A stretch of DNA of 64,000 nt from an uncultured Elusimicrobia bacterium (GTDB lineage: Bacteria; Elusimicrobiota; Elusimicrobia; Elusimicrobiales; UBA9959): positions 1 to 64,000 of the forward strand of contig CAIXBR010000046.1 in the NCBI GenBank assembly GCA_903917735.1, read 5' to 3'. Positions 26,426-34,525 of this stretch are shown here, in pieces (the stretch's first letter is position 1; each line of letters starts with the position of its first letter). Made by a program: the position numbers and the translations under genes. The notes under the pieces are model-generated. The model saw only the letters and a program-made list of their open reading frames with translations. It ran no database searches and had not been told where the DNA came from.

Positions 26426-27561
26426 AGCTCATACTCCTCTTTCTGCTCGCCTGCCCGGCCCTTTGCGCCGCGCAGTCGGCCGTCGACGCCAAAAAAAAGA
26501 ACCTGGACGAGATAAACCGGCAGCTTGAGGAAAAGAAGAACGAGCTGGACCGCTACCGCGCGGAGGAAGAGCGTATTTCCGCAGAACTGGCCGGCCTGAA
26601 AAAAGAAGAGAAGCAGGCTGCCTCCCGGCGCCAGGAACTAGAGGGGCAGCTCCAAAAGTCCCGCTCCCGCGCCGGCGAGTCCAGGCAGAAATACGAGTCC
26701 CTCGAAAAAGCGAAAAAAGAGCTTTCCGGGGATATTACCGGCGAGCTGGTGATGTATTCCCTGCAGAAGGATTTTTATTTTCCGTATTACGGCTCACGCG
26801 ATATCTCCAAGGACATGCTGATGCGCTCGGCCATGCTTAACAAGCGTGCGCTGCTGACCCGCATAAAAGGCGAAAGCGCCCGCGTGAATAAGGATATCGA
26901 GACGCTCAAGCGCAAGGGCGAAGAGCTCAGGTCCCGTCAGGAACTGCTGCGCCGGCAGAGTTCGGCGCAGAAGACCATAATGAAAAGCAAGCAGGGCGAG
27001 CTTGAATATACCCGCGAACAGCAGGTCAAGCTCAACCGGGAGCTTGAGACCCTGCAGAACGCCGCCCTGGGCCTTACCCGCCTGGTTAAAAAGCTCCAGA
27101 AACAGGCCCCTTACCGCACGGAGGGCGTCAGCGACTCCCTCCCGGTACCCAGGGGTTCGCTGGTCTGGCCCGCCAGGGGCAAGGTTATAGGCCGCTTCGG
27201 CAGAGAAGAGGTGCCGGCGCTTAAAACCTGGATAGTCCGCGAGGGCATACGCATAGCCACCGAAGAGGGCGCGGTAGTGCACGCGGCGCTGGACGGCAAG
27301 GTCATATATGCCGGGCCTTTCCGCACTTACGGGAACGTGGTCATACTGGACCATGAAAAAGGCTTTTTCACCATCTACGGCCTGCTGAGCCGCATAGACG
27401 CTGTGAAGGGGCAGAGCGTTCCCGCCTCCGCCCCCATAGGACTGGCTGGCGAGGATACCCAGGCCATGAGTTCAGGGAAGAAAGCTCCCGGGGCTGCCGT
27501 GTACTTCGAGATACGCAAGGGGGACCGCGCCATAGACCCCCTAAAATGGCTCCCAAATTAG
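26404..27561 (+). CDS. envC: EnvC-like murein hydrolase activator (degenerate LytM domain)
   Basis: A 385-residue exported protein: signal peptide (LILLFLLACPALCAAQ), a long coiled coil to about residue 230, then a LytM/M23 fold. The zinc ligands of active M23 enzymes are replaced: the loops read EGIRIATEEG, TIYGLLS and VYFEIRK where His is expected. It should therefore activate amidases rather than cut peptidoglycan, as EnvC does. The start at 26404 lies inside the end of ftsX, indicating coupled translation. ctpA follows after 80 nt. Confidence 0.85.
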   Translation: MEKRQVLKLILLFLLACPALCAAQSAVDAKKKNLDEINRQLEEKKNELDRYRAEEERISAELAGLKKEEKQAASRRQELEGQLQKSRSRAGESRQKYESLEKAKKELSGDITGELVMYSLQKDFYFPYYGSRDISKDMLMRSAMLNKRALLTRIKGESARVNKDIETLKRKGEELRSRQELLRRQSSAQKTIMKSKQGELEYTREQQVKLNRELETLQNAALGLTRLVKKLQKQAPYRTEGVSDSLPVPRGSLVWPARGKVIGRFGREEVPALKTWIVREGIRIATEEGAVVHAALDGKVIYAGPFRTYGNVVILDHEKGFFTIYGLLSRIDAVKGQSVPASAPIGLAGEDTQAMSSGKKAPGAAVYFEIRKGDRAIDPLKWLPN

Positions 27562-27641
27562 ATATAATCGGATAATATAGCAGCCGGCCGCGCATAGCGC
27601 CGGTTTAAACCTTTTTTTGGGATTTTTAAGGAGCGGCATAT

Positions 27642-28919
27642 ATGAAGAACGCGCGCAAAATAATATTAGTCACCCTGTCGGCCCTGGTCATAGGCGCGGT
27701 TTTCCCCTATGTCAACTTCGCCCTGGACCAGACCTACCAGCAACTGAAGGTGATAGTGGACGTGATGGAGCTGATAAAAGACAGCTACGTGGAGCAGATA
27801 GACCCCCAGAAACTGGTTTACGGCGCGGCCAAAGGCATGGTGGGGGAGTTGGACGATTTCTCCCAGTTCATGGAACCGGACGTGTATGAGCGGGTGAAGA
27901 GCGATACCGAGGGGGAATTCGGCGGCATAGGCATAAGGGTGGACACGAAAGACGGCTGGCTTACTGTGGTAACCCCGCTGCCTAACACCCCGGCCTGGCG
28001 CGCCCAGATGATGCCCGGGGACAAGATCATAAAAATAGAAGGCGTGTCCACCAAGGACATGATCATAGACGACGCCATAAAGAAGCTGCGCGGCAAGCCC
28101 GGCACCCAGGTGAAGATCACCACCGCGCGCGAGCCCGAGGATAAGAACGCCGAGTATGTGACGCAGGAGCTGACGCTGACCCGCGAACTTATAAAATCCG
28201 AGAACGTCAAATGGCGCATGCTGGATTCCAAGACCGGCTATATAAAAATAGTGGAGTTCACCGGCCATGTTACGGAGAATTTCGACAAGGCCCTGGGTGA
28301 GCTCAAGGGCAAGGGTATGGAAGCGCTGGTGCTGGACCTGCGCTATAACCCGGGCGGCCTGCTTTCCGCGGCCGTGGATATATCCAAGCTGTTCCTGAAC
28401 GGCAACAAGATGATAGTGTTCACCAAAGGCCGCAAGCCGGAGAATTACCAGGAGTTCCGCGCCAGTGGTTCGGGGCCTTACGAAATGCTGCCCCTGGTGA
28501 TACTGATGAACCGCTATTCGGCTTCCGCCAGCGAGATCGTGGCCGGGGCCATGCAGGACAATAAGCGCGCCGTGGTAGTGGGCGAGCGCTCCTTCGGCAA
28601 GGCCAGCGTACAGTCGATGATCCCGCTGTCCGACAAGTCGGCCCTGCGCCTGACCATCGCCAAGTATTACACGCCCAGCGGCAAGTCCATCATGCACGAC
28701 GCCACCAACGAGCACGGCGGCATCTACCCGGACATAGAGGTAAAAGTGCCGCTGGAGACCGAGAAGAAGCTGATCCTGCAGGCGGACGAGATCTACTTCC
28801 CGGGCAAGGACGATAAGACCGACAAGAAGAAGGACCTGGCGGCGGATGACGTACTGCTCCGCGCCGTGGAACTTTTGAAAGCGCGCGACGTGCTCGGGAA
28901 CCTTAAGCCGGGTAAATAG
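27642..28919 (+). CDS. ctpA: C-terminal processing peptidase, S41 family
   Basis: A 425-residue periplasmic serine protease with an N-terminal signal or anchor (ILVTLSALVIGAVFPYVNFA). A PDZ domain occupies about residues 85-175 (GGIGIRVDTKDGWLTVVTPL). The catalytic Ser lies in NRYSASASEIVAG (around residue 293) and the Lys in GERSFGKASVQ. CtpA-type enzymes trim exported proteins and control cell-wall hydrolases, which fits its place behind ftsX and envC. AAGGAG precedes the ATG. Confidence 0.93.
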   Translation: MKNARKIILVTLSALVIGAVFPYVNFALDQTYQQLKVIVDVMELIKDSYVEQIDPQKLVYGAAKGMVGELDDFSQFMEPDVYERVKSDTEGEFGGIGIRVDTKDGWLTVVTPLPNTPAWRAQMMPGDKIIKIEGVSTKDMIIDDAIKKLRGKPGTQVKITTAREPEDKNAEYVTQELTLTRELIKSENVKWRMLDSKTGYIKIVEFTGHVTENFDKALGELKGKGMEALVLDLRYNPGGLLSAAVDISKLFLNGNKMIVFTKGRKPENYQEFRASGSGPYEMLPLVILMNRYSASASEIVAGAMQDNKRAVVVGERSFGKASVQSMIPLSDKSALRLTIAKYYTPSGKSIMHDATNEHGGIYPDIEVKVPLETEKKLILQADEIYFPGKDDKTDKKKDLAADDVLLRAVELLKARDVLGNLKPGK

Positions 28920-28920
28920 C

Positions 28921-29003
28921 GTCGAGAGTCGTGAGTCGAGGGCCGGGAGGCAAAGATCTTATCCCTCCGTCCCCCGACTCCAGACCCGCGACCCCCGACC
29001 CTT
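28921..29003. repeat. GAGTCG-type palindromic repeat
   Basis: GTCGAGAGTCGTGAGTCGAG at 28921 is mirrored by CCCCGACTCCAGACCCG and CGACCCCCGACC up to 29003. It fills the gap between ctpA and tsaD, leaving tsaD with no Shine-Dalgarno. A related stretch lies at 39836-39892. Confidence 0.65.
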
Positions 29004-29008
29004 ATCCG

Positions 29009-30049
29009 ATGAAGATACTCGCTTTCGAGACCACCTGCGACGAGACTTCCGCAGCGGTGCTGGATGGCCGGGTACTGCGCTCAAATTCCGTTTTCTCCCA
29101 GATCAAACTCCACCGAAAATACAGCGGCGTAGTGCCCGAGCTGGCCAGCCGGGCGCACCTGGAAAAAATGCCCTTCGTGCTGGGCTCCGCCCTGGGCGGC
29201 GCCGGAATAAAGCTGCCGCTTAAGCCGGGAGCCGTCGACGCGGTAGCCTTCTCGCGCGGGCCTGGGCTGCCGGGGGCTCTGATGGTGGGCCGCGTAGCCG
29301 CGGAAGCCGCGGCGGAACTGGCCGCGGCGCCCCTTATAGGGGTGAGCCACCTGGAGGGGCATCTGCTGGCCTGTGAATTTGAGAACGGTCGGGCTTCGCG
29401 GCCGCTGGACTTCCCGCTGGCCGCCCTTATAGTTTCCGGCGGCCATACGGAATTATGGCACGCCCGCGGCTATGGGGATTACCGCGTACTCGGCCGCACC
29501 CGCGACGACGCCGCCGGGGAGGCCTTTGACAAGGTGGCGAAACTGCTGGGCCTGCCGTACCCGGGCGGCCCGGAGGTGGAGAAAGAGGCCGCCAAGGCAA
29601 GGGGCAAGATCCATGATTTCCCCAGGCCCTTCATGGCGGGCACGCGCGATTTTTCTTTCAGCGGGCTTAAAACTTCGGTCAGCTATTACCTGGCTGGCCG
29701 CCTGGGACAGGATTTTTATAAGCGCGGCCTGCGCCTGCCGCCGGCCGCCAGGGCCATGGTCTGCCGGGCTTTCCAGAACGCCGTGGTGGAAACGCTGGTC
29801 AAGAAGACCGCCGACGCGGCGCGCTCGCTGGGGCTTAGGCGCATAGCCATAGGCGGCGGGGTTTCGGGCAACGGCGCGCTGCGGGCCGCCTTCTCCCGGC
29901 TAGAAGGTTTCGAGGTGCGGTTCTCCGAAAAGGCTTATTGCTCAGATAACGCCGCGATGATAGCCCTTTGCGCCCTGCGCCGCCTTGAGACCGGCAGGTT
30001 CAGGAACAGCCTGCGGGTGGCGCCGGAGTTGTCGGTCCCCGGCTGGTAG
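29009..30049 (+). CDS. tsaD: tRNA N6-adenosine threonylcarbamoyltransferase
   Basis: A 346-residue enzyme that transfers threonylcarbamoyl to A37 of tRNAs reading ANN codons. The N-terminal FETTCDETSAAVL, metal-binding H114 and H118 (HLEGH), the GGHTELW phosphate loop and the late CSDNAAMIA motif with a metal Asp are all present. The ATG at 29009 was chosen because the protein family begins exactly there (MKILAFETTCDET); the 26 in-frame residues before it are repeat-derived. Confidence 0.95.
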   Translation: MKILAFETTCDETSAAVLDGRVLRSNSVFSQIKLHRKYSGVVPELASRAHLEKMPFVLGSALGGAGIKLPLKPGAVDAVAFSRGPGLPGALMVGRVAAEAAAELAAAPLIGVSHLEGHLLACEFENGRASRPLDFPLAALIVSGGHTELWHARGYGDYRVLGRTRDDAAGEAFDKVAKLLGLPYPGGPEVEKEAAKARGKIHDFPRPFMAGTRDFSFSGLKTSVSYYLAGRLGQDFYKRGLRLPPAARAMVCRAFQNAVVETLVKKTADAARSLGLRRIAIGGGVSGNGALRAAFSRLEGFEVRFSEKAYCSDNAAMIALCALRRLETGRFRNSLRVAPELSVPGW

Positions 30050-30059
30050 CCGGAATTCG

Positions 30060-30092
30060 CGCAATATATAGTTAACAGCGCGTTGCTATAAA
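30060..30092 (+). promoter_or_regulatory. Phased half-site promoter 1 (before the solute-binding-like gene)
   Basis: CAATA (30062-30066) and TTAACA (30072-30077) are phased at 11 bp. Nine nt later comes TATAAA (30087-30092). The ATG is at 30100, so the message would be nearly leaderless. The same arrangement is found at 34424, 49749, 54254 and 58432. Confidence 0.55.
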
Positions 30093-30099
30093 TTTAAAG

Positions 30100-31278
30100 A
30101 TGATAATCTGGCTGCTTTCGGACTACGACCACAGGAAACATCTGGCTTTCAAGAGCCTGTTGACCAGGTTTTCCGCGGCCTTTCCGTCCGCCCAGGCCGA
30201 ATTCTCCGTAAAAAGCCGGCACAGCCTCTGGGAAAGCCTTTTCGCGCACCTGCGCGACCCCAAGCGCAACCCGTTGGCCGACATTATAGAGATTCCGCAG
30301 AACTGGACCGAGCTGTTCTCGAAGCTCGGCCTGCTTGCCGACATCTCCTCAAAAATAGAGGCGCTGGCCCAGCGGCGCTACCCCGAATTCATACTGAAGG
30401 AACTCTGCCACGAGGACGCCCGCGCTTTTTCGGCCCCGTGGTGGTTGGAGGCTCCCGCGCTGTTCTACAGGGCGCAGGCTCTTAAAGGCGCGGTCTCCGA
30501 CCCGGAGACCGAACTGGCTTCCTGGGAGGGGTTCCGCGCCGCCCTCGACCGCGTGGGCGCCGGGGCCAGGCGGGGGAATTTCCGCGCGCTTTCCGTGCCA
30601 GGCTCTTCGGGCTCCGTTTCCGTGGCCGACGTGCTGCCGCGCGTCTGGGGCCGCCGCGGCGGGCTTTTCTCGGACGATTTCAACAGGGCCACCTTCACCA
30701 GAGAAGAGACGGCCGGCGGCATAGAGGACTGGCTTGAACTGGCCGTCAGCGGCAAGATAGAGCTGTTCAGCCCGGACCGTTTTGAGAACGGTCCGCGGAC
30801 TCCGGAGGAGTGCGCTTTCATGATCTCCTCCCGGAAGATACAGGGTTCCGGGCGCATCGGCCTGAAGATGCTGCCGTATCCCGGCTATCCTTCGGGCGGC
30901 GGGCTGATGCTGGTCTATAACCTGGCCGTTTCGGCCTCCAGCCGCGTGCCGGACGAGGCGCAGGCTTTCGTGTCCTGGGCCATGGAGCCGCGCAACGTGG
31001 CGCCGTTCACCGAAAGTTTCGGAGTGTTCCCCTGCCTGAAGCCGGTGTTCGAGGAGCACCTGCGCGACGAAAGGGAATCGGACGTTTACAGGAGGCTTTT
31101 CTCGGCCCCGGAGCTGAAGCCGAACATCATGGTCTATCCCACGGCCGAGCTGCTGCTGGAGCGGGCGCTGTGGAACCTGTCGCTTAAAATAGCCCGCAGG
31201 GATTACGAGCGCGAAGACCTCACCCGGGAGCTGATAATGGCCCAGGGCGAGGCGGATTATTTATTGTCGCTGTATTGA
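30100..31278 (+). CDS. Cytoplasmic solute-binding-protein-like protein
   Basis: A 392-residue protein with features of ABC-type sugar-binding proteins: an opening strand (MIIWLLSDYDHRKHLAFKSL) followed by a helix, a WWLEAPALFYR segment where binding proteins read a similar motif, and an AQAFVSWAMEPRNVAPF segment near residue 290. It has no signal peptide or lipobox, so it should stay in the cytoplasm. The gene for a diguanylate cyclase starts 10 nt after its stop, suggesting a ligand-sensing role in c-di-GMP control. That role is inferred. The -10 is only 8 nt before the ATG. Confidence 0.65.
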   Translation: MIIWLLSDYDHRKHLAFKSLLTRFSAAFPSAQAEFSVKSRHSLWESLFAHLRDPKRNPLADIIEIPQNWTELFSKLGLLADISSKIEALAQRRYPEFILKELCHEDARAFSAPWWLEAPALFYRAQALKGAVSDPETELASWEGFRAALDRVGAGARRGNFRALSVPGSSGSVSVADVLPRVWGRRGGLFSDDFNRATFTREETAGGIEDWLELAVSGKIELFSPDRFENGPRTPEECAFMISSRKIQGSGRIGLKMLPYPGYPSGGGLMLVYNLAVSASSRVPDEAQAFVSWAMEPRNVAPFTESFGVFPCLKPVFEEHLRDERESDVYRRLFSAPELKPNIMVYPTAELLLERALWNLSLKIARRDYEREDLTRELIMAQGEADYLLSLY

Positions 31279-31287
31279 ACCGGAAAA

Positions 31288-32817
31288 ATGAAAAAGAGCG
31301 GAAAGATCTTATACGACGCGGACCCCGGCCGGGCTTTTTACGAAGGGCGTGACGCGTTCCTTAAGGCGGCCCTGGAAGCCGTCTCGCAACAGTTCTCCCT
31401 GGACGGCGCGTCTTTCTACGAATATGAGGAGAAGACCGGCCTGCTGCGCCTGAAGCACCGCTGCGCCGCCGGCGTCTCTTTCGAACACGAGGAGAACCTC
31501 AGGCCCGTCCCCGGGTCGGCCGCCGCGCGCGCCATAGAGACTCTCAAGGCGGCGGTCTCGAAGTCTCCCGGCGGCAGCTTCCTGTACTCCCCTTTCAGGT
31601 TCGACTACTGCGACCCCGCCGGCGGCCGCAGCGTCATCCCCTGCTTCGGCCTGGTGCGGCTGGAGCGCTCGCCCCGGAAGCGCCGCTTTTCCCCGGCCGA
31701 AACGGCCCGCGCCGACGCCTACCTCAGGTCTTTCCTGCGCGATTATTACAAGGCCGAGTTCTTCTCGCTCTACCGCAAGTACGACAAGAACGTGGCGGCC
31801 ATAACCGAACTCACCGAAGTGTTCGCCACGGCGCTGCGCGTGCGCGACAGCTTCCGGCATATCCTTTCCGGCATACAGACTTATTTCGGCTTCGACCGCG
31901 TGCGCCTGTACCTGATAGACGAGAAGAACCGCAAGCTCAAAGGCGAGCTATCGGCGGACATACGGGGCCAGATAAAGAGCATAGCCTACGAGGAGATACC
32001 GCTGGAGCCCGGCGCGCACCGCTTCGCGGACATAGTGCTGGGGCGCAGTTCGGGCGCTTTTATGGAGCGCTACAAGGACTGCGTGCTCTATATGCCGATG
32101 GCGGTGCAGGGCGTGACCATAGGCCTTTTGATAGTGGACAATCTGCTGAGCCAGCAGAGGATAGAGCCGGAGGAACTGGCCATGCTGAAGTCCTTCGGCG
32201 GCCAGATAGCGCTGGCCGTGGACAATTCGCGCCTGTTCGACAAGGTGGAGGAACTCTCCCTTTACGACGAGCTCACCAAGCTGCCGTTGCGCCGCTATTT
32301 CAACCAGCGCTTCCAGGAGGAGTTCTACCGCGCGGAGCGCTTCAAGCAGCCGCTGGCGCTGATCTGGGCGGACATAGATTTTTTCAAGGAAGTCAACGAC
32401 ACCTACGGCCACCAGATCGGCGACAAGGTGCTGAAAGAGACAGGCCGCCTCATACTTTCCAACCTCCGCAAGATAGACTTTCCGTGCCGCTACGGCGGCG
32501 ACGAGATTATAATACTTCTGCCGCAGGCCACCGGCGCCGAGGCCACGCGCCTGGCGCAGCGCCTGAGCCAGGAGCTGGCGGAGCTGCGCATCCCGGTGCC
32601 TTTCTCCAAAACGCGGGAGCTCAGGGTCACCATGAGCATAGGCATTTCCACCTTCCCCGCCGACGCCTCCACGCAGGACGCCCTGCTTGAAAAAGCCGAC
32701 GACGCGCTGTACTGGGTAAAGTCCCACGGCCGCGGCAAGATCTCCCTTTATTCCGATGTGGCGGAGGAGAAGAAAAAGGCCGAACAGGCCGGAGGAAGCA
32801 ATAATGCAGTTAAATAG
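31288..32817 (+). CDS. GAF-domain diguanylate cyclase
   Basis: A 509-residue soluble enzyme that would make c-di-GMP from two GTP. Residues ~20-145 form one degenerate GAF-like domain, residues ~170-320 a GAF domain (YFGFDRVRLYLIDEKNRKL), and a GGDEF domain fills the C-terminus. The active-site loop is YGGDEII, preceded at the right distance by an RKID inhibitory I-site, so product inhibition is likely. The substrate-binding DIDFFKEVNDTYGHQIGD block is intact. The next gene starts inside its 3' end. Confidence 0.92.
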   Translation: MKKSGKILYDADPGRAFYEGRDAFLKAALEAVSQQFSLDGASFYEYEEKTGLLRLKHRCAAGVSFEHEENLRPVPGSAAARAIETLKAAVSKSPGGSFLYSPFRFDYCDPAGGRSVIPCFGLVRLERSPRKRRFSPAETARADAYLRSFLRDYYKAEFFSLYRKYDKNVAAITELTEVFATALRVRDSFRHILSGIQTYFGFDRVRLYLIDEKNRKLKGELSADIRGQIKSIAYEEIPLEPGAHRFADIVLGRSSGAFMERYKDCVLYMPMAVQGVTIGLLIVDNLLSQQRIEPEELAMLKSFGGQIALAVDNSRLFDKVEELSLYDELTKLPLRRYFNQRFQEEFYRAERFKQPLALIWADIDFFKEVNDTYGHQIGDKVLKETGRLILSNLRKIDFPCRYGGDEIIILLPQATGAEATRLAQRLSQELAELRIPVPFSKTRELRVTMSIGISTFPADASTQDALLEKADDALYWVKSHGRGKISLYSDVAEEKKKAEQAGGSNNAVK

Positions 32818-34234
32818 AAGTCGGACGGTTGGACGGATTGACGGATTTACGGTCAGGCGGGGAAACCGCTGTTTCTTCCCTTCCGTGGCCTTCTGTGGCT
32901 TTCTGTTGTTTTCTTTTGCCTATTCCGCCCGCGCCGCTTTCGAGGATATTCCTGCCGGGGCCAGGGAAGCCGGTTTCGGCGGACAGTCCGCAGCGCTTGA
33001 GGACCCGCTTTCCTTTTTCTCGAACCCGGCCCTCCCGGGTTCTATCCGTAAATTCGAGACCGGCGCGTTTTTCCTGGCCTCCAAGCGCACCACCCAGGGC
33101 CCGGCCGACTTTAACGCTTCAGGGGCCTGGCTGACCCTCCCCCGCACGGGCGTCGGCAAGCCGGCCACGTTTTCAATAGCGGGGCTCTACCGCGGCGACG
33201 CCGGGATTTTTACCCAGAAAACCCTGCTCCTGGGCTGGAGCACGCTGAATAAGGTCCGCAACGACTCCGGCATGGTGGATTTCGGCGCTAACTTCAAGAT
33301 AATGCAGGCCGCGGACAAGGCGGGGGAGTCTGCCGCCGGCGTGGCCCTGGACCTGGGAACGGTTTTCAAGCCTGACGACAGGCATGCGGTGGGGTTTTCG
33401 ATACTGAACCTCAATAATCCGTCCTTCAACGTGGGAACGCTCAAGGACAAGGCGCCGCTGGTGATAAGGCTGGGTGTTACCGAGCGCCGTGAGGACTACA
33501 CGATGGCGCTGGACCTGGCCAAGCGCACGGCCTCGGCCGGGCAGAACGGGAACGTCAGCCTGAACCCCGGGGTGGAGCATGTCTGGCGCACCGAGCGCGC
33601 GGGTCTGCTGTTCTCCAGGGCCGGCCTGAACCTAGCAGAGCGCGCCACGGCGCTCAGCGCGGGCTTCGGCTGGAAACACCTGGCTTCGGAGTTTTCCTAC
33701 GCCATCTCGGTGCCGCTTACCGGCGCCGTGGTGCCGGCCCATTCCCTTACCCTGGCGCTGCGCTTCGGGGACCGGGATGTTACGTCGGAGTACGAACGCC
33801 TGATCAGGCAGGAGATAAAGTACCGCAAAGACCTAGTGGAGGCGCTGGACGAATCGGCCGAGCGCGAGAATCTTTTGAAAGAAGAACTGGCTTCGATGAA
33901 GGGCGAAATAGACTCGCTTAATTCCAGATTGAAGGACACGCAGGAACAGAAAGCCAGCGCGGCCAGCGAGAAAGAGCGCTTGGCCGCCGTAATAAGGCGG
34001 CAGGCCGCGGCGGAGGCCGAGCTTAAGGCGATGGCCGAAAGGAACAAGGTTGACAAGCTGAGCCAGCTCAAATACAATTTCAGCGTGGACTGGCAGGCTT
34101 ACCTCAAGCTGAAAGGCGGCGGGGCCCCTGATGAAGTTCTGAAAGGCTCCCTGCAGCGCCTGGTGAGCCAGTACCAGGACTCCGGGGTGGACATGAGCCA
34201 GGCCACGGTAGAACTGCAGCAATTGGTGAAATAG
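32804..34234 (+). CDS. PorV/PorQ-like outer-membrane protein with C-terminal coiled coil
   Basis: A 476-residue protein. After a signal peptide (CGFLLFSFAYSARA) the mature chain begins AFEDIPAGAREAGFGGQSAAL and continues LSFFSNPALPGS, the hallmark of PorV/PorQ (UPF0164-like) beta-barrels. The barrel ends near residue 330; a long coiled coil follows, then a short helical tail. GGAGG at 32791 supports the ATG at 32804, which overlaps the cyclase gene by 14 nt. The signal peptide's N-region is coded by a simple repeat also found between genes elsewhere. It may be an outer-membrane partner of the c-di-GMP operon; function unknown. Confidence 0.7.
   Translation: MQLNRSRTVGRIDGFTVRRGNRCFFPSVAFCGFLLFSFAYSARAAFEDIPAGAREAGFGGQSAALEDPLSFFSNPALPGSIRKFETGAFFLASKRTTQGPADFNASGAWLTLPRTGVGKPATFSIAGLYRGDAGIFTQKTLLLGWSTLNKVRNDSGMVDFGANFKIMQAADKAGESAAGVALDLGTVFKPDDRHAVGFSILNLNNPSFNVGTLKDKAPLVIRLGVTERREDYTMALDLAKRTASAGQNGNVSLNPGVEHVWRTERAGLLFSRAGLNLAERATALSAGFGWKHLASEFSYAISVPLTGAVVPAHSLTLALRFGDRDVTSEYERLIRQEIKYRKDLVEALDESAERENLLKEELASMKGEIDSLNSRLKDTQEQKASAASEKERLAAVIRRQAAAEAELKAMAERNKVDKLSQLKYNFSVDWQAYLKLKGGGAPDEVLKGSLQRLVSQYQDSGVDMSQATVELQQLVK
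32821..32863. repeat. 8-bp-period repeat inside the signal peptide coding region
   Basis: Near-copies of GGACGGTT/TGACGGAT run through codons ~6-20 of the gene at 32804. The stretch resembles the intergenic repeats at 13395 and 43499. Confidence 0.5.
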
Positions 34235-34241
34235 CGGGGCG

Positions 34242-34370
34242 GGCCAGCCTCAGGGACCGGGTTATCAAAACGCGGTCGGCCACACCGTGGCCTCCCTCAT
34301 CATTCGGGCTCGGCGCTATGCAAGCCTCGCCCTCATGAAGGTTTTGCTAACCCGGTCCCTGAGGCTGGCC
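34242..34370. repeat. Palindromic 130-bp element, copy 2
   Basis: Perfect 23-bp inverted arms (34242-34264 with 34348-34370) enclose a hairpin at 34278-34292 (GGCCAC, ACC, GTGGCC) and a second weaker hairpin near 34311-34331. It begins 8 nt after a stop codon. A further segment at 34378-34388 can pair with 34260-34270 and so compete with the outer arm. Confidence 0.88.
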
Positions 34371-34423
34371 AAGCGTGTTTTGATAACCGGGTCCCCGGGT
34401 CAGGCCCCGAGACCGGGTGTTCT

Positions 34424-34477
34424 GTAACCTTTTGTTAACAATTATTTCACTGCCGGTTAATACCCCCCTGCTAAACT
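34424..34477 (+). promoter_or_regulatory. Phased half-site promoter 2 (before the coiled-coil/propeller gene)
   Basis: TAACC (core at 34426), TAACA (34437), a weaker TCAC (34448) and TAATA (34459) recur every 11 bp. Nine nt after the last comes TAAACT (34472-34477), taken as the -10. The ATG is 49 nt further on. Confidence 0.6.
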
Positions 34478-34525
34478 AAATATAGAGAAGCCAGACAGCC
34501 GGAAGGCCGGGCGGCTCATTAATCT

